64,000 nucleotides of DNA from Sinorhizobium medicae (GCF_007827695.1 NZ_VITA01000023.1:1-64000); one strand, 5' to 3'. Counted from the first letter of the stretch, positions 54,345 through 63,815 are shown. Notes: a model not told the origin generated them from the letters alone. Translations and numbers: made by a program.

Positions 54345-56333
54345 ATGACGACATTCGTTCCCGATGGCAGCCTATCTGCCCGCGCTCACCACCGAGAAAC
54401 TGTCGATTTCGCCGCTCAGCAGGGCGGGGCCACGGTCGGACTTTTCGATCTCTGGGCCATAGTCAAGCGACGGTTCTGGTTTCTCGCTTCGATTATTTTC
54501 GTCTGCACATTGCTGTCCGCAATTGCATCTTTCTCGATCCCTAAATCCTACACGGCCAGCTCCGAAGTGGTGCTGGAGCGAAAGGATGTCCGTCCGTTTG
54601 CAACCGATGCGGCTTTGACGTCCATCGATCGCGACCGATCGGCTGCGGAAACCGAGATGGACGTCTTGCAGTCGCGAAAATTCGCCGGCCGCATCGTGGA
54701 CCGGTTGGAGCTCGTCAATGATCCAACCTTCAACCCTTACGCACCGGGCGGCGACAAATCGAGCGACCAAGGTCTCCTGCGATATGTCCAGGACCTCATC
54801 GGCGTCCGCCGGGCCTCTACATCCGCGCGCGTCATACCTGATATAAAGACGCAACGGGATCACGCAATCTCCGCGCTGCTGTCTCAGTTCGAGGTGAGCA
54901 GGACCGGCGAGAGCCTGGCGGTGAGGCTTATCGTAACCAATCAGAACCCGAAACTCGCACAGCAGATCGCGAATACGATCGCCAGCCTGTACGTCGAGGC
55001 GTCGCTCGAATTCAAGCAGGACGAGCGGGTCGCGGACAAGCAACGCGCACTCAATACCGGTGGTGCGGTGGCTTTCCTTCGGCAGAGCATGACACAGCCG
55101 CTCCTGATAACCTTGCGCAACGAAGAGGCCCGTCTGCTGCAGAGCAGGGCCGAGCTTGCTGCCAAGTACGGCAAAAATCATCCTCAGATGATCGATGCGG
55201 ATTCCCAGATAGCCGGCATCCGCAGCATGATCGAAGACGAGGTCCAGCGTATTCTCTCCGATCTCGAGGCCGAGTCCCTGAAGCCCAGCGCACGGATCGT
55301 ATCGACAGCGGAGCTTCCCAATTCACCCTCTTTCCCCAAACCGGGCCTCATCATTCCAGCGGCCTTCGCCGGTTCCACGCTGCTCGCCAGCGTATTGGCG
55401 CTCCTGCTGGAAACCACCGATACCCGTGTCCGAAGCGGACAGCGCACCACCCAGCTCGTGCGGATACCCAATCTCGGCTATGTGCCGAAAGTCCCGAAGC
55501 ATCTGATGGCGCCAGGCGCCAGGCGCTCCTCATGTATTCCGGATTGGAGCAACGTTACGTCCGCGGAAGCAGAGCGGGCGGTTTACATGGCCTGCCGCTA
55601 TTCGGATGCGAGGCAGTTACGCCGAGTCGTCATGACGACATCCTGCCTCCACGACGTCGCCAACGCTTCAACGGCTTGGGGGATTGCAACGGCCGCGGCG
55701 GCAGATGGTCGTCCCACGGCCTTCGTGAACCTGGATTTCAACCGTCACAACATATCTTATCTGAAGAACATGGAACGTTCGCCGGAACTGATCGAACGCT
55801 ATCTCCGAAATCGCGCCGCTTTGACGGAGATCGTGCAGTCCATCCCGAACTTGCCCGGCTTTGGCTTCATCGACGCGACGCATGTCATGACGGAGCCGTT
55901 CAGATCGCTGGACTCTGACAGGCTCTGTGAACTCATTATGGACCTGAAGCAAAGCGGGTATGACTTCATCGTGCTGCACGCTCCCCCGGTGCTCGCGTCG
56001 GGCGATGCAACTTGGCTGGCGCCCTTTGTCGACGGCGTGGTCCTCCTTGCCAATTGGGGGAAAACGACGGAAGAGCAGCTATTGGAAGCAGCTGCCCAAC
56101 TCAGGATGAACCATGCGCATTTGATCGGCACCGTGATCAATCAGGTCAACCCCGAGATCCATCGGCGCCACCACTATGGTGGCTTCGTCATAACGTCCAA
56201 GCGCATTCCGGCTGGACGCTGGCATCGCGATCGCGGCAAAGGGGCACTGCAAGAACGGCCGGACGCGGAGGTAAACACTTTGACCGCTCCCTCGGCGAGA
56301 CCTTCGATCACCCGCCCGTCGAACGTCGCTTAA
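54345..56333 (+). CDS. Wzz/BY-kinase-like chain-length protein lacking a P-loop
   Basis: A 662-residue protein with the layout of ExoP-type chain-length regulators. A membrane helix lies near residues 45-65, followed by a large periplasmic region with coiled-coil stretches. A second helix lies near 350, and a C-terminal cytoplasmic domain resembles tyrosine kinases. The kinase ATP site is not intact. Where relatives have GEGKST, this protein has DVANAST near residue 437; Walker A' is FVNLDFNR near 460, and Walker B has His for Asp (IVLHAPPV, near 542). No C-terminal tyrosine cluster is present. ATP binding is therefore unlikely. ATG 54345 is preferred over the upstream 54276. Confidence 0.88.
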   Translation: MTTFVPDGSLSARAHHRETVDFAAQQGGATVGLFDLWAIVKRRFWFLASIIFVCTLLSAIASFSIPKSYTASSEVVLERKDVRPFATDAALTSIDRDRSAAETEMDVLQSRKFAGRIVDRLELVNDPTFNPYAPGGDKSSDQGLLRYVQDLIGVRRASTSARVIPDIKTQRDHAISALLSQFEVSRTGESLAVRLIVTNQNPKLAQQIANTIASLYVEASLEFKQDERVADKQRALNTGGAVAFLRQSMTQPLLITLRNEEARLLQSRAELAAKYGKNHPQMIDADSQIAGIRSMIEDEVQRILSDLEAESLKPSARIVSTAELPNSPSFPKPGLIIPAAFAGSTLLASVLALLLETTDTRVRSGQRTTQLVRIPNLGYVPKVPKHLMAPGARRSSCIPDWSNVTSAEAERAVYMACRYSDARQLRRVVMTTSCLHDVANASTAWGIATAAAADGRPTAFVNLDFNRHNISYLKNMERSPELIERYLRNRAALTEIVQSIPNLPGFGFIDATHVMTEPFRSLDSDRLCELIMDLKQSGYDFIVLHAPPVLASGDATWLAPFVDGVVLLANWGKTTEEQLLEAAAQLRMNHAHLIGTVINQVNPEIHRRHHYGGFVITSKRIPAGRWHRDRGKGALQERPDAEVNTLTAPSARPSITRPSNVA

Positions 56334-56343
56334 ACAATCTCCG

Positions 56344-57807
56344 TCACTCGTGGCTGGCAGCGTCAGCGGTATCGCCGGCCATGAAGTGGAGGAAACCCTC
56401 GAGATTGGTCCAACCGTCACCATCCTGGTCGGATTTCGCGTCGTCGGCATTTTTCGGGTCGGTGCCGTTGGCAACCTCCCAGTCATCTGAAATGCCGTCC
56501 ATGTCGCTGTCCTGATATGGAATACCGGCATCGAGCTCCGGCCAACCGCCAACGTCGTTGGGATCGTTCGCGAGCAAACGCCCACGGCGGTTCTTGACGT
56601 CCTCGACGATACGGCGATCGATCGCGTCCCGTTGCGGCTTTGTGGCACCGGCGTGTGCCAGAACGTCGTCGTAAGCGATTTCAGGCCCGGAAGCTCGGAC
56701 TGCCTCTGCGTTGAACGCCTGTGGCGAAACAGACCCTCTTTGCCTTTCGGTCAGAACCAAGCTGTCATCCTGCCCGGGCTGCGTGCGATAGGGTTCGTCG
56801 TAGTTGTCCTTCACATAGATCGCGTGGCCGCCGCCGCGCTCATCGAAGAGATGGACCATATGGTCGTTTCGAAGGTTCTCTCCAGCGATCTTGTAGTTGC
56901 CGACCACGTTGGCACGAATATGGCCCCATTCATCGCCGAAACTGAGGACGTACTGCCACTTTGGCGAGAAAAAAACATTGTTCACGACGTCGGCTACTGC
57001 TCCGGGAATCTTCATCTTTATCAAAGGATTCCTGAACTGGCCGAAAGCAAAGAGCGAGTGGTGGACGGAGATGTTTCCACCCTTCGTAAACAGCATGTTG
57101 CGTGCACGGTTCTTTTTTCCCGGTCCGCCCCGCAGCAGCGGTTCGCTCGCAATTCCCCACTGCCAGGTAAATTTGCTCGCATCTTCCGAATCGACAGTCT
57201 CGTCAGAACCCCAACTGGCGGAGATATGATCAAGCATGATGTCCTTGGCGGCCGCGGAATACATTCCGAGCCCGCCCGAACAACAGGCCCTAACGGCATG
57301 TGGGCCGGGGCGAAGGCGAATGTGCCTGATGATCACGTCGTTTGTCACGATCTCGATTGAAGGGCGAATTTGCTTGTCGCCGTTGCGGATCGCGATGCCA
57401 CCACCTGGCGCGGTCTCTCCGGCTATCGTCAGAAATGGATTTCGAACGACCAAGGACCTCTCGCGCAGAACGATGGTGCCGCCCGTTCGGAAGACACAGA
57501 CGCGCGGTCCTGAGGCTTCGATGCACGCGCGCAGGGAACCCGGGCCTGACTCATCGGTGTTGACGACATAGAGCACTTTGCCCCCTCGCCCGCCGAGAGA
57601 GCCGGCACCGAAGCCTTCGGCCGTGGGGAAGGCGCGTTGTCTGCCATCCGGAAGCTTAGGTGGAAGAGGCTCGGCCAACGTGGTCTGAGCCACGGTTTTC
57701 GCTGGAAAGGCGAGCCATGATCCGCAGAGCACCCCTCCCAATATCAGGCAGTGAGCTATCGTGAAACCAAGTTCCCTTACGTCCTGCGACTTATTGATTG
57801 CCGTCAT
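56344..57807 (-). CDS. pectate-lyase-like protein with C-terminal calcium repeats
   Basis: A 487-residue exported protein. A hydrophobic segment near residues 15-40 is the likely signal. The right-handed beta-helix domain carries AFPTAEGFGAGSLGGRGG, RNPFLTIAGETAPGGGIAI and SIEIVTNDVIIRHIRLRPG, features of the pectate lyase superfamily. The C-terminal 40 residues hold DSDMDGISDDWE and SDQDGDGWTNLEG, calcium-binding DxDxDG repeats as in dockerin-like and thrombospondin-type tails. ATG 57807 has GAGAGA directly upstream. It converges on the Wzz-like gene with a 10-nt gap. It may trim the polysaccharide made by this locus or a plant pectin. Confidence 0.8.
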   Translation of the reverse strand: MTAINKSQDVRELGFTIAHCLILGGVLCGSWLAFPAKTVAQTTLAEPLPPKLPDGRQRAFPTAEGFGAGSLGGRGGKVLYVVNTDESGPGSLRACIEASGPRVCVFRTGGTIVLRERSLVVRNPFLTIAGETAPGGGIAIRNGDKQIRPSIEIVTNDVIIRHIRLRPGPHAVRACCSGGLGMYSAAAKDIMLDHISASWGSDETVDSEDASKFTWQWGIASEPLLRGGPGKKNRARNMLFTKGGNISVHHSLFAFGQFRNPLIKMKIPGAVADVVNNVFFSPKWQYVLSFGDEWGHIRANVVGNYKIAGENLRNDHMVHLFDERGGGHAIYVKDNYDEPYRTQPGQDDSLVLTERQRGSVSPQAFNAEAVRASGPEIAYDDVLAHAGATKPQRDAIDRRIVEDVKNRRGRLLANDPNDVGGWPELDAGIPYQDSDMDGISDDWEVANGTDPKNADDAKSDQDGDGWTNLEGFLHFMAGDTADAASHE

Positions 57808-57967
57808 TCTCTCGTGCCGCCGAGTCAAAGCTGAAACTGATTGTCTGCCGAAAGAAACGGCCTGAACAGGATTCTCGAATGCTGAACCGTCGCAAAGGCA
57901 CACCAGAACCGCCCTTTGCCGCGGCAGACATGCCCACAGCCTTCGTAGAGGTATCACGCGCCATCGA

Positions 57968-58891
57968 TCAGAGATAGCCGTAGCGTCTGAGCATCCAGCC
58001 GCCCAGCCGCTGAAAAGAAATCTGCTGCCGCGCCGGCATCCGCGTCCGCCAGGCCTCGTCCTTGTTGAGTGCAATCGACGCATTCATGCGCAATCGGTTC
58101 CCTGCCACCTGATGTCCCGTGGCCATGACCTCGCCCTTCTGCAGGGAGGCCCCAACCGGGCCAAGGTCAAGTTCGAGAAACGTCCCGATTTTCTGCATGA
58201 CGGCAACAGGGTCCGACGCAAAATCCTCGTATCTGACGCGCATGACCTTTTCGGGACCTAATTTCCGCGAGAGATATTCGACCGCAAGATTGACCATGCT
58301 CCATCGCACCGCCGTCCTGAACACGGATTTCGGCCTGATTTCCTTCTGCAACCCCGATTTCGCGTCGCGCTCATAGCCCTTCAGCAAAGACCACGCGACG
58401 CCGCGCCCGTCGCGCACCAGATGAATGACCCGCATGTCTATTCCAGGGATCTGCGCCATCGCCATCGCTCTCCCCGGCAGTTTCGAGGAATCGACGATTG
58501 TCTGCCGTCCAGAGTGCGTGTGCATCGCTTCGAGCAGGCGCTTCGTATGAAGGGTGTAGAGCGAAAATTGCTTGCCGAGGCCGATGCCGCTCAACAGTCG
58601 CATGAGCATGGAAAGGCCTTCGAACCGTTCCTGAAGGCCGCTATATTCTTCCATGAGTCCGGCACCACCGCTGGTGGACCAATCCTGGAAAACCGAGCTC
58701 CAGAACGAGCAGTCACGAATGGCATTGCCGCAAGCACAATATTCGTTGTGGCGCCATACGTGGCGTGTCAGCGACGTTACCTCCCCCGCCCCCATCACGG
58801 AAGCATGCTGCCCCAAGGCAATGTCGAGTATCGTCGAGCCGCTGCGTCCGTAACCTGCAATATAAGCGATGCGAACTGGTTGCGAGGGCAT
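57968..58891 (-). CDS. sulfotransferase (third copy)
   Basis: A 307-residue sulfotransferase of a third subtype. The 5'-phosphosulfate motif is IAGYGRSGSTILDIALG near residues 11-27, and the 3'-phosphate region is VIHLVRDGRGVAWSLLKG near 160. ATG 58891 has GGAAGG 9 nt upstream; a further Met five residues upstream is less likely. It is transcribed in the direction of the pectate-lyase-like gene, 160 nt apart. The low similarity between the three sulfotransferases suggests that they sulfate different positions. Confidence 0.88.
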   Translation of the reverse strand: MPSQPVRIAYIAGYGRSGSTILDIALGQHASVMGAGEVTSLTRHVWRHNEYCACGNAIRDCSFWSSVFQDWSTSGGAGLMEEYSGLQERFEGLSMLMRLLSGIGLGKQFSLYTLHTKRLLEAMHTHSGRQTIVDSSKLPGRAMAMAQIPGIDMRVIHLVRDGRGVAWSLLKGYERDAKSGLQKEIRPKSVFRTAVRWSMVNLAVEYLSRKLGPEKVMRVRYEDFASDPVAVMQKIGTFLELDLGPVGASLQKGEVMATGHQVAGNRLRMNASIALNKDEAWRTRMPARQQISFQRLGGWMLRRYGYL

Positions 58892-59003
58892 CAGAAAGCC
58901 TTCCATTTGCTAATATGCTTTGGCACTTTTGGCCGACCGCAAAGACGTGGCGACATTTCGTGTCGAAGCCGTGAAGTTCCGCTCCGCGGCTTGAAGCTCC
59001 GCC

Positions 59004-59855
59004 TCACGATGCCCGGAAGTCCAGAAGAAGTTTTTCGATCTCGGAGCCGCCGCCGACGCGCTCCAACGCGGCGAAAGAACCATCCTCACGGAGCTCGAAC
59101 AGAGTTCCGGCATTTTCCAGTGCGCGGTTCGTACGGGTCACCACGACCAGTGCACCGGGGCCGCTTAGGTATGAATGGATGTTCTCGATTGCAGTCCGGA
59201 TCTGGTCCAGCGAAAAGTAATTCGTATTCAATATATTCGCCGCTCTCACCAGGTCGAACCGCCCGACCAGGTGGTGCGACCGGCTCATAATGTCGTTCTC
59301 GACGAATTTTATCTTGCCGTTGTCGGGCAACGATCGGGTGATCATTTGCACCTGTCTGCTCTTGCCCGCCCGTATCCGGGCACGCAGGCGCGGTTGCAAC
59401 AGGACACGAGACAGCAGGAGCGGTGCGAACGCCAACGTCACATAGTCCAGCCTTCTGATCCATGGACGAACGGTCAATCCCCGCAGATCATACTGCAGCG
59501 GCCATCCCTCCGGATCGCAGAATACCGTAACCCCGGGAGCAAATTCGACGATGTGAGCCTCGACGAAGAGGTCGGTCGCCGTAATGCGAACCTTGGCGCC
59601 ACAGCCTTCGAGGAACTTGGCCAGCTCCACTGTCGTCAAACCGGTGGACACACCCACATCCAGGATCTGGCCGAGTGAGGCAGCCCGCTCCGCGATGAAC
59701 GGCCGAAATGCGACCTCCAACTCCCGGAACCGAGATGGCTGGGTCAGCTTGAAGGTCCCATTGCGCATCTTCAGTCTGGCGAAAAAGGCTGATTCCGATA
59801 CCAGATCAATCGTGTTGGAACTCAATGAATAAAATTCTTTGGCACTTACGGTCAT
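59004..59855 (-). CDS. SAM-dependent methyltransferase-like protein
   Basis: A 283-residue class I methyltransferase-like protein. The SAM-binding loop reads ILDVGVSTGLTTVELAKFL near residues 63-81, with ITATDLF as the next strand and Asp. FDLVRAANIL is the fourth-strand region. The middle has an extra segment (DYVTLAFAPLLLS), which may be membrane-associated. The start Met at 59855 is preferred over the one at 59876. The substrate is unknown; a sugar is likely from context. Confidence 0.78.
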   Translation of the reverse strand: MTVSAKEFYSLSSNTIDLVSESAFFARLKMRNGTFKLTQPSRFRELEVAFRPFIAERAASLGQILDVGVSTGLTTVELAKFLEGCGAKVRITATDLFVEAHIVEFAPGVTVFCDPEGWPLQYDLRGLTVRPWIRRLDYVTLAFAPLLLSRVLLQPRLRARIRAGKSRQVQMITRSLPDNGKIKFVENDIMSRSHHLVGRFDLVRAANILNTNYFSLDQIRTAIENIHSYLSGPGALVVVTRTNRALENAGTLFELREDGSFAALERVGGGSEIEKLLLDFRAS

Positions 59856-60336
59856 GGCGTAACGATCCGTGTCCACTCAAAAAAAAGGAACATTTTTGAG
59901 ACTTGAAAATTCGTCTCGCTCCAGGGCTGGTGTCGCCCTCTTAAAAATCTGCCGCCAAGTGGCGTCGTCTTATGCGCTTTATTACAATCTTATAAAATGA
60001 CCGCGGAAAACACTGCGCAACCGCAAGAGCTCGTCCGCTAAAAGCAAGACCTATCATAATTTCCATGGCGCAGCAATTTGCAACGTGAGCTGGCGGAACG
60101 ATATTTTCCACCTTCAACCGGACGAAGACTACAGCATTGCACAGCGCCGTGCCACTCTAAGCAGCATGAACGTCGCCGTGGCACTGCGGCGTGTCTCTAT
60201 CCTGATCGATTTCCGAGGCCATGCCCTAGACTTCGTCGCCGTAATTGTGTTCGATGGGCCGATATTGACCTCACAATTCTTGCCGTCCAACTCGGCGGCA
60301 GACGTTCATTTCATTTTCAGCTTTGTTGGTGTGATC
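59856..60336. promoter_or_regulatory. 481-nt divergent intergenic region
   Basis: The region separates a methyltransferase gene from a formyltransferase gene and should contain both promoters. The left half is AT-rich with an A-run at 59879-59886. The frame leading into the formyltransferase is open upstream to 60085 but is not protein-like. No operator is obvious. Confidence 0.4.
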
Positions 60337-61251
60337 ATGCGTATCGTCTTTGTAGGCGCCGTCGAAAGCTCCAAAATCGCCTTGGAGGCACTCATAAAGG
60401 CGGGGCGCCCTCCGGCGCTTGTGATAACGCTTCCGCCCGAAGCGGCGGGACGTCATTCTGACTTTGTGGACCTCGGGAACCTCGCACTGGCAGCCGGAAG
60501 CGCGGTCCACCATACGACGGATATCAATGCTCTGGAGACGCTGGAGGCCGTTACAGCAGTCGCCCCGGATCTCACGCTCGTCATAGGCTGGTCGCAAGTC
60601 TGCCGGCGTCCATTTCGCGAGATCGCGCGTGTGGGCACCGCCGGCTTCCATCCGGCGGCATTGCCGCGTCTGCGCGGCCGCGGGGTCATTCCCTGGACTA
60701 TACTCCGCGGCGAAGAGAAAACCGGCTCGACCCTCTTCTGGCTGGACGACGGCGTCGATTCAGGACCTATCCTCTTGCAGCGGCAATTTCCGGTCGATCC
60801 CGACGAAACCGCCCGCAGCCTTTATACCAAGCACACTGAAAACCTGGCTCAGATGATCGTGGAGGCCGCGGCACAGGTCGAAGCCGGAAATGCCGCCCGC
60901 GCTGAACAGAACCAGGCGGAGGCGAGCTATTGCGCAAAACGCACCGCGGAAGATGGCTTGATCGATTGGCGTCAGTCCGCCGCCTCTATATTGCGCCTGA
61001 TCCGCGCGGTCGGAGCCCCTTATCCGGGTGCCTTCACATTCTACAACGGGCAGAAAATTCGGATCGATGCCGCGGTCCCCGTTGAGAATTCCAGACGGTT
61101 CATCGGTTTGACAGGTCAGATTCAAGCCATTACCGAGCGCGGCTTCATCGTGCTTTGCGGAGATGCGGAATGTATCGAAGCGACATCCTGGGAATGGGCG
61201 CCGGAACGACGACCGCCAATTCATGCCAAGCTCGGCGGGACGGCCGCATAG
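60337..61251 (+). CDS. formyltransferase-like protein (Fmt family)
   Basis: A 304-residue member of the N10-formyl-tetrahydrofolate-dependent transferase fold. The region GFHPAALPRLRGRGVIPW near residues 103-120 matches the active-site loop and Asp141 (DDGVDSGPIL) the acid. The usual catalytic Asn two residues before His105 is Gly103. The C-terminal domain carries DGLIDWRQSAASILRLIRA, as in formyltransferases. It lacks the full tRNA-type features and is more like sugar N-formyltransferases, which fits the aminotransferase in the block. The ATG at 60337 is preferred to the long open frame upstream. Confidence 0.82.
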   Translation: MRIVFVGAVESSKIALEALIKAGRPPALVITLPPEAAGRHSDFVDLGNLALAAGSAVHHTTDINALETLEAVTAVAPDLTLVIGWSQVCRRPFREIARVGTAGFHPAALPRLRGRGVIPWTILRGEEKTGSTLFWLDDGVDSGPILLQRQFPVDPDETARSLYTKHTENLAQMIVEAAAQVEAGNAARAEQNQAEASYCAKRTAEDGLIDWRQSAASILRLIRAVGAPYPGAFTFYNGQKIRIDAAVPVENSRRFIGLTGQIQAITERGFIVLCGDAECIEATSWEWAPERRPPIHAKLGGTAA

Positions 61252-61619
61252 GCGAGGTCCCCGCCTGACCTTTCGCGTCTTCGCAGACATTTCCAACCGA
61301 AGATCGCCATATGGCCGCCATCGCCATTAAAGCACATAAGAATAGTAGAAAACTATAATTGGGGCATTACTGGAAAACTGTTTACAACCTCTTAAAGACG
61401 TGCTTTTTTATTACTGTATTCGAAAATGCCAAGAAATTTTGCGTTGCGGTTAGCATGATCGCGAACGCCTATTTTTGTTGAATTCATTTATCCAGCCTTT
61501 CGAACTGGCCGAAGAGACACACTACAGACGCACTGTTCTTAGCCACCATAGAACTTTGGGGGTCGTGCGTTCGTCGTTCGGCGGAGCGATAGGCTCAAAG
61601 GTTTTAGGAAGGGGCCGTC
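61252..61619. promoter_or_regulatory. gene-free stretch before the CapD-like gene
   Basis: The 368-nt region is AT-rich from about 61320 to 61480. AGGAAGGGG at 61606-61614 is the ribosome-binding site of the next gene. No coding sequence or clear operator is visible. Confidence 0.4.
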
Positions 61620-63815
61620 ATGCAGCGTATACACGCCGCCGCGAAGGCAGTTCGTAATCATTTCCTGATGTTACCGGCGATAAGGGGAAGAGAGTGGCGC
61701 AACAGAGCATCGGCCGGAATGCTGTGGGCGTTCTGCGGAGCTGCGCTTGACATCGGCTTCAGACGGATTAGGGGAGCCGTCAGGAGCGTTCAGAAATACC
61801 CTGCCCTCTATCTCACCGACCTGGCCTCGGTCGGCGTCGCACTGACCATGGCATTGTTGCTGCGCTACGGCCCCGGAGAACTCTCCGCACGGCCGGAGAC
61901 CGCCTCGGTGCTACTCTGGTCCGGAGCGCAGTATCTCGCCATATGCGCATTCGTCTTCCCCCTCTCGGGCCTTTACAGCCGGAACTGGAAGTATGGCTCG
62001 ATCTCGGACCTTTTCATCATTCTTCGGGCGGTTTTGCTGACCTCACTGCTGCTCGTCACCCTGCTGTTCTTTTCGACCAGACTCACCGACATCCCGCGCA
62101 CGGTCGTCCCTATGCAGTCGCTCCTGCTCATTGCCTTCCTGGCGGCTGCGCGGCTGAGCTTCCGGGCCGAGGAGCTTTCGCTGAGGCGCCCGGTTTTCAA
62201 GTCCGGCCGCAACAAGGACGCCCAAGGCGATGACCGAATTCCGCTGCTGCTCGTCGGCGCGAGCGACGCGGCAGACCTCTATCTTAGGGCGCTCGCACGC
62301 GATCCCAATGCCACCTATGTGCCCGTCGCGTGCCTCGACAGAAGCGAGGATCAGATCGGCATGAGCCTGCGTGGCGTTCCGATCGCGGGCCGGATTCAGG
62401 ACTTCGAACAGGTGGTTGCGGAATTGCAGCAGCTCAACAAACAGCCACGCCACATCGTCTTCACCGAAGCCCCTGCGGCTTTTGGCGAGGAGGCATCCGA
62501 CGCTCTGCTGAGATCCGCCGAGCGCCTGGGAATTGCAGTCTCGCGCCTGTCCCAGATGACGGAGCTGAAGCGCGCCAAAGGCGATAACCCCTACGAGCTG
62601 CGCTCCATCGAATTGACCGACCTTCTGGAACGCCCACAGGCGGCGCTCGACCGGGAGGCAATCGATCGGCTCGTTCGCGGCCGCCGCGTGCTCATCACCG
62701 GAGCTGGCGGCTCGATCGGCAGCGAGCTGACGACGCAGGTCGCCGCGTGCGATCCGGCGGAGATCGTCCTTATCGACAATACGGAATACAATCTCTACGC
62801 GATCGATATGACCCTCACCGAAAGCTTCCCGGAGGTCCCGCGGTCCAGCTATCTTTGCAGCGTTCGTCGCAGCCAACGGGTGGCGGAGATTTTCGAGCGG
62901 CACCGGCCCGAACTCGTCTTTCATGCGGCAGCGCTGAAACATGTGCCCATGGTGCAGCTCAATCCATGCGAGGGCGTGCTCACCAACGTCGTCGGCACCA
63001 TGAACGTCGCAAACGCCGCGAAGAAATACGGCACCCTCGCAATGGTCCAGGTATCGACGGACAAGGTCGTCAACTCGACGAGCGTCATGGGCGCGACGAA
63101 GCGCCTTGCTGAACTCTACTGCCAGGCGCTGGACCTGCACGGCCTCGAAACCGGTCTCGGTCCGCGATTTATGACGGTCCGCTTCGGCAATGTGTTGGGT
63201 TCCAGCGGCTCGCTGATCCCGCTCTTCAAACGCCAATTGGCCCGTGGCGGCCCGCTCACGGTGACCGACGCGAATATGACACGCTTCTTCATGACGATCC
63301 GCGAGGCCGTGGAACTCACCCTTCAGGCTTCCGCCTACGGCTTCGAGAAGCAGCTCGGTCAGGGCGAAATCTTCGTGCTGGATATGGGCGAGCCGATCAA
63401 GATCATCGATATCGCCCGCCGGATGATCCGGCTTGCCGGCTTCACGCCGGACCAGGAGATCGAGATCAAGATCATCGGCTGCCGACCCGGTGAGAAGCTC
63501 TTCGAGGAGCTGTTCGACGAAACCGACAAGCGCATAAGCTCGCCGGTGCCCGGCGTTCTCGGAGCGGTGCCCGAGGCCATACCTCTACCGACGCTGCGGG
63601 ATGCGTTTGCGCGGCTTCAGCGCCATTCGGAACGAGGCAACGAGGCCGCCGTCGTATCGGTCATGCGCGAATTGCTGCCGCGGTACGAGCACGAGGCCGA
63701 TCTCAAGATGGCTGTCCGAAATCGCGCTTCGCTACGCCCGAAGAACCGTGTCAAGGCCAAGGCGGGAAAATCAGAAGCCAGCTACGGTGCGGAGCTCCGA
63801 TCGCCCGGCAGCTGA
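61620..63815 (+). CDS. CapD/FlaA1-type nucleotide-sugar epimerase/dehydratase
   Basis: A 731-residue membrane-anchored enzyme. Four membrane helices lie in the first 180 residues. A CoA-binding-like Rossmann domain follows (about 200-330). The catalytic short-chain dehydrogenase domain opens with ITGAGGSIGSEL near 358-369. The modified active site STDKVVNSTSVMGATKR near 482-498 carries the Met-Lys pair typical of 4,6-dehydratases of this family. It converts a UDP-N-acetylhexosamine to a 4-keto-6-deoxy sugar, which the DegT aminotransferase could then aminate. The start is supported by AGGAAGGGG about 6 nt upstream. Confidence 0.92.
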   Translation: MQRIHAAAKAVRNHFLMLPAIRGREWRNRASAGMLWAFCGAALDIGFRRIRGAVRSVQKYPALYLTDLASVGVALTMALLLRYGPGELSARPETASVLLWSGAQYLAICAFVFPLSGLYSRNWKYGSISDLFIILRAVLLTSLLLVTLLFFSTRLTDIPRTVVPMQSLLLIAFLAAARLSFRAEELSLRRPVFKSGRNKDAQGDDRIPLLLVGASDAADLYLRALARDPNATYVPVACLDRSEDQIGMSLRGVPIAGRIQDFEQVVAELQQLNKQPRHIVFTEAPAAFGEEASDALLRSAERLGIAVSRLSQMTELKRAKGDNPYELRSIELTDLLERPQAALDREAIDRLVRGRRVLITGAGGSIGSELTTQVAACDPAEIVLIDNTEYNLYAIDMTLTESFPEVPRSSYLCSVRRSQRVAEIFERHRPELVFHAAALKHVPMVQLNPCEGVLTNVVGTMNVANAAKKYGTLAMVQVSTDKVVNSTSVMGATKRLAELYCQALDLHGLETGLGPRFMTVRFGNVLGSSGSLIPLFKRQLARGGPLTVTDANMTRFFMTIREAVELTLQASAYGFEKQLGQGEIFVLDMGEPIKIIDIARRMIRLAGFTPDQEIEIKIIGCRPGEKLFEELFDETDKRISSPVPGVLGAVPEAIPLPTLRDAFARLQRHSERGNEAAVVSVMRELLPRYEHEADLKMAVRNRASLRPKNRVKAKAGKSEASYGAELRSPGS

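Noticed and set aside
41682-63815. Specific naming of the locus as a known exo, lps or rkp cluster
   Set aside because: Gene types match polysaccharide biosynthesis in general, but order and content do not let me assign it to a named cluster from sequence alone.
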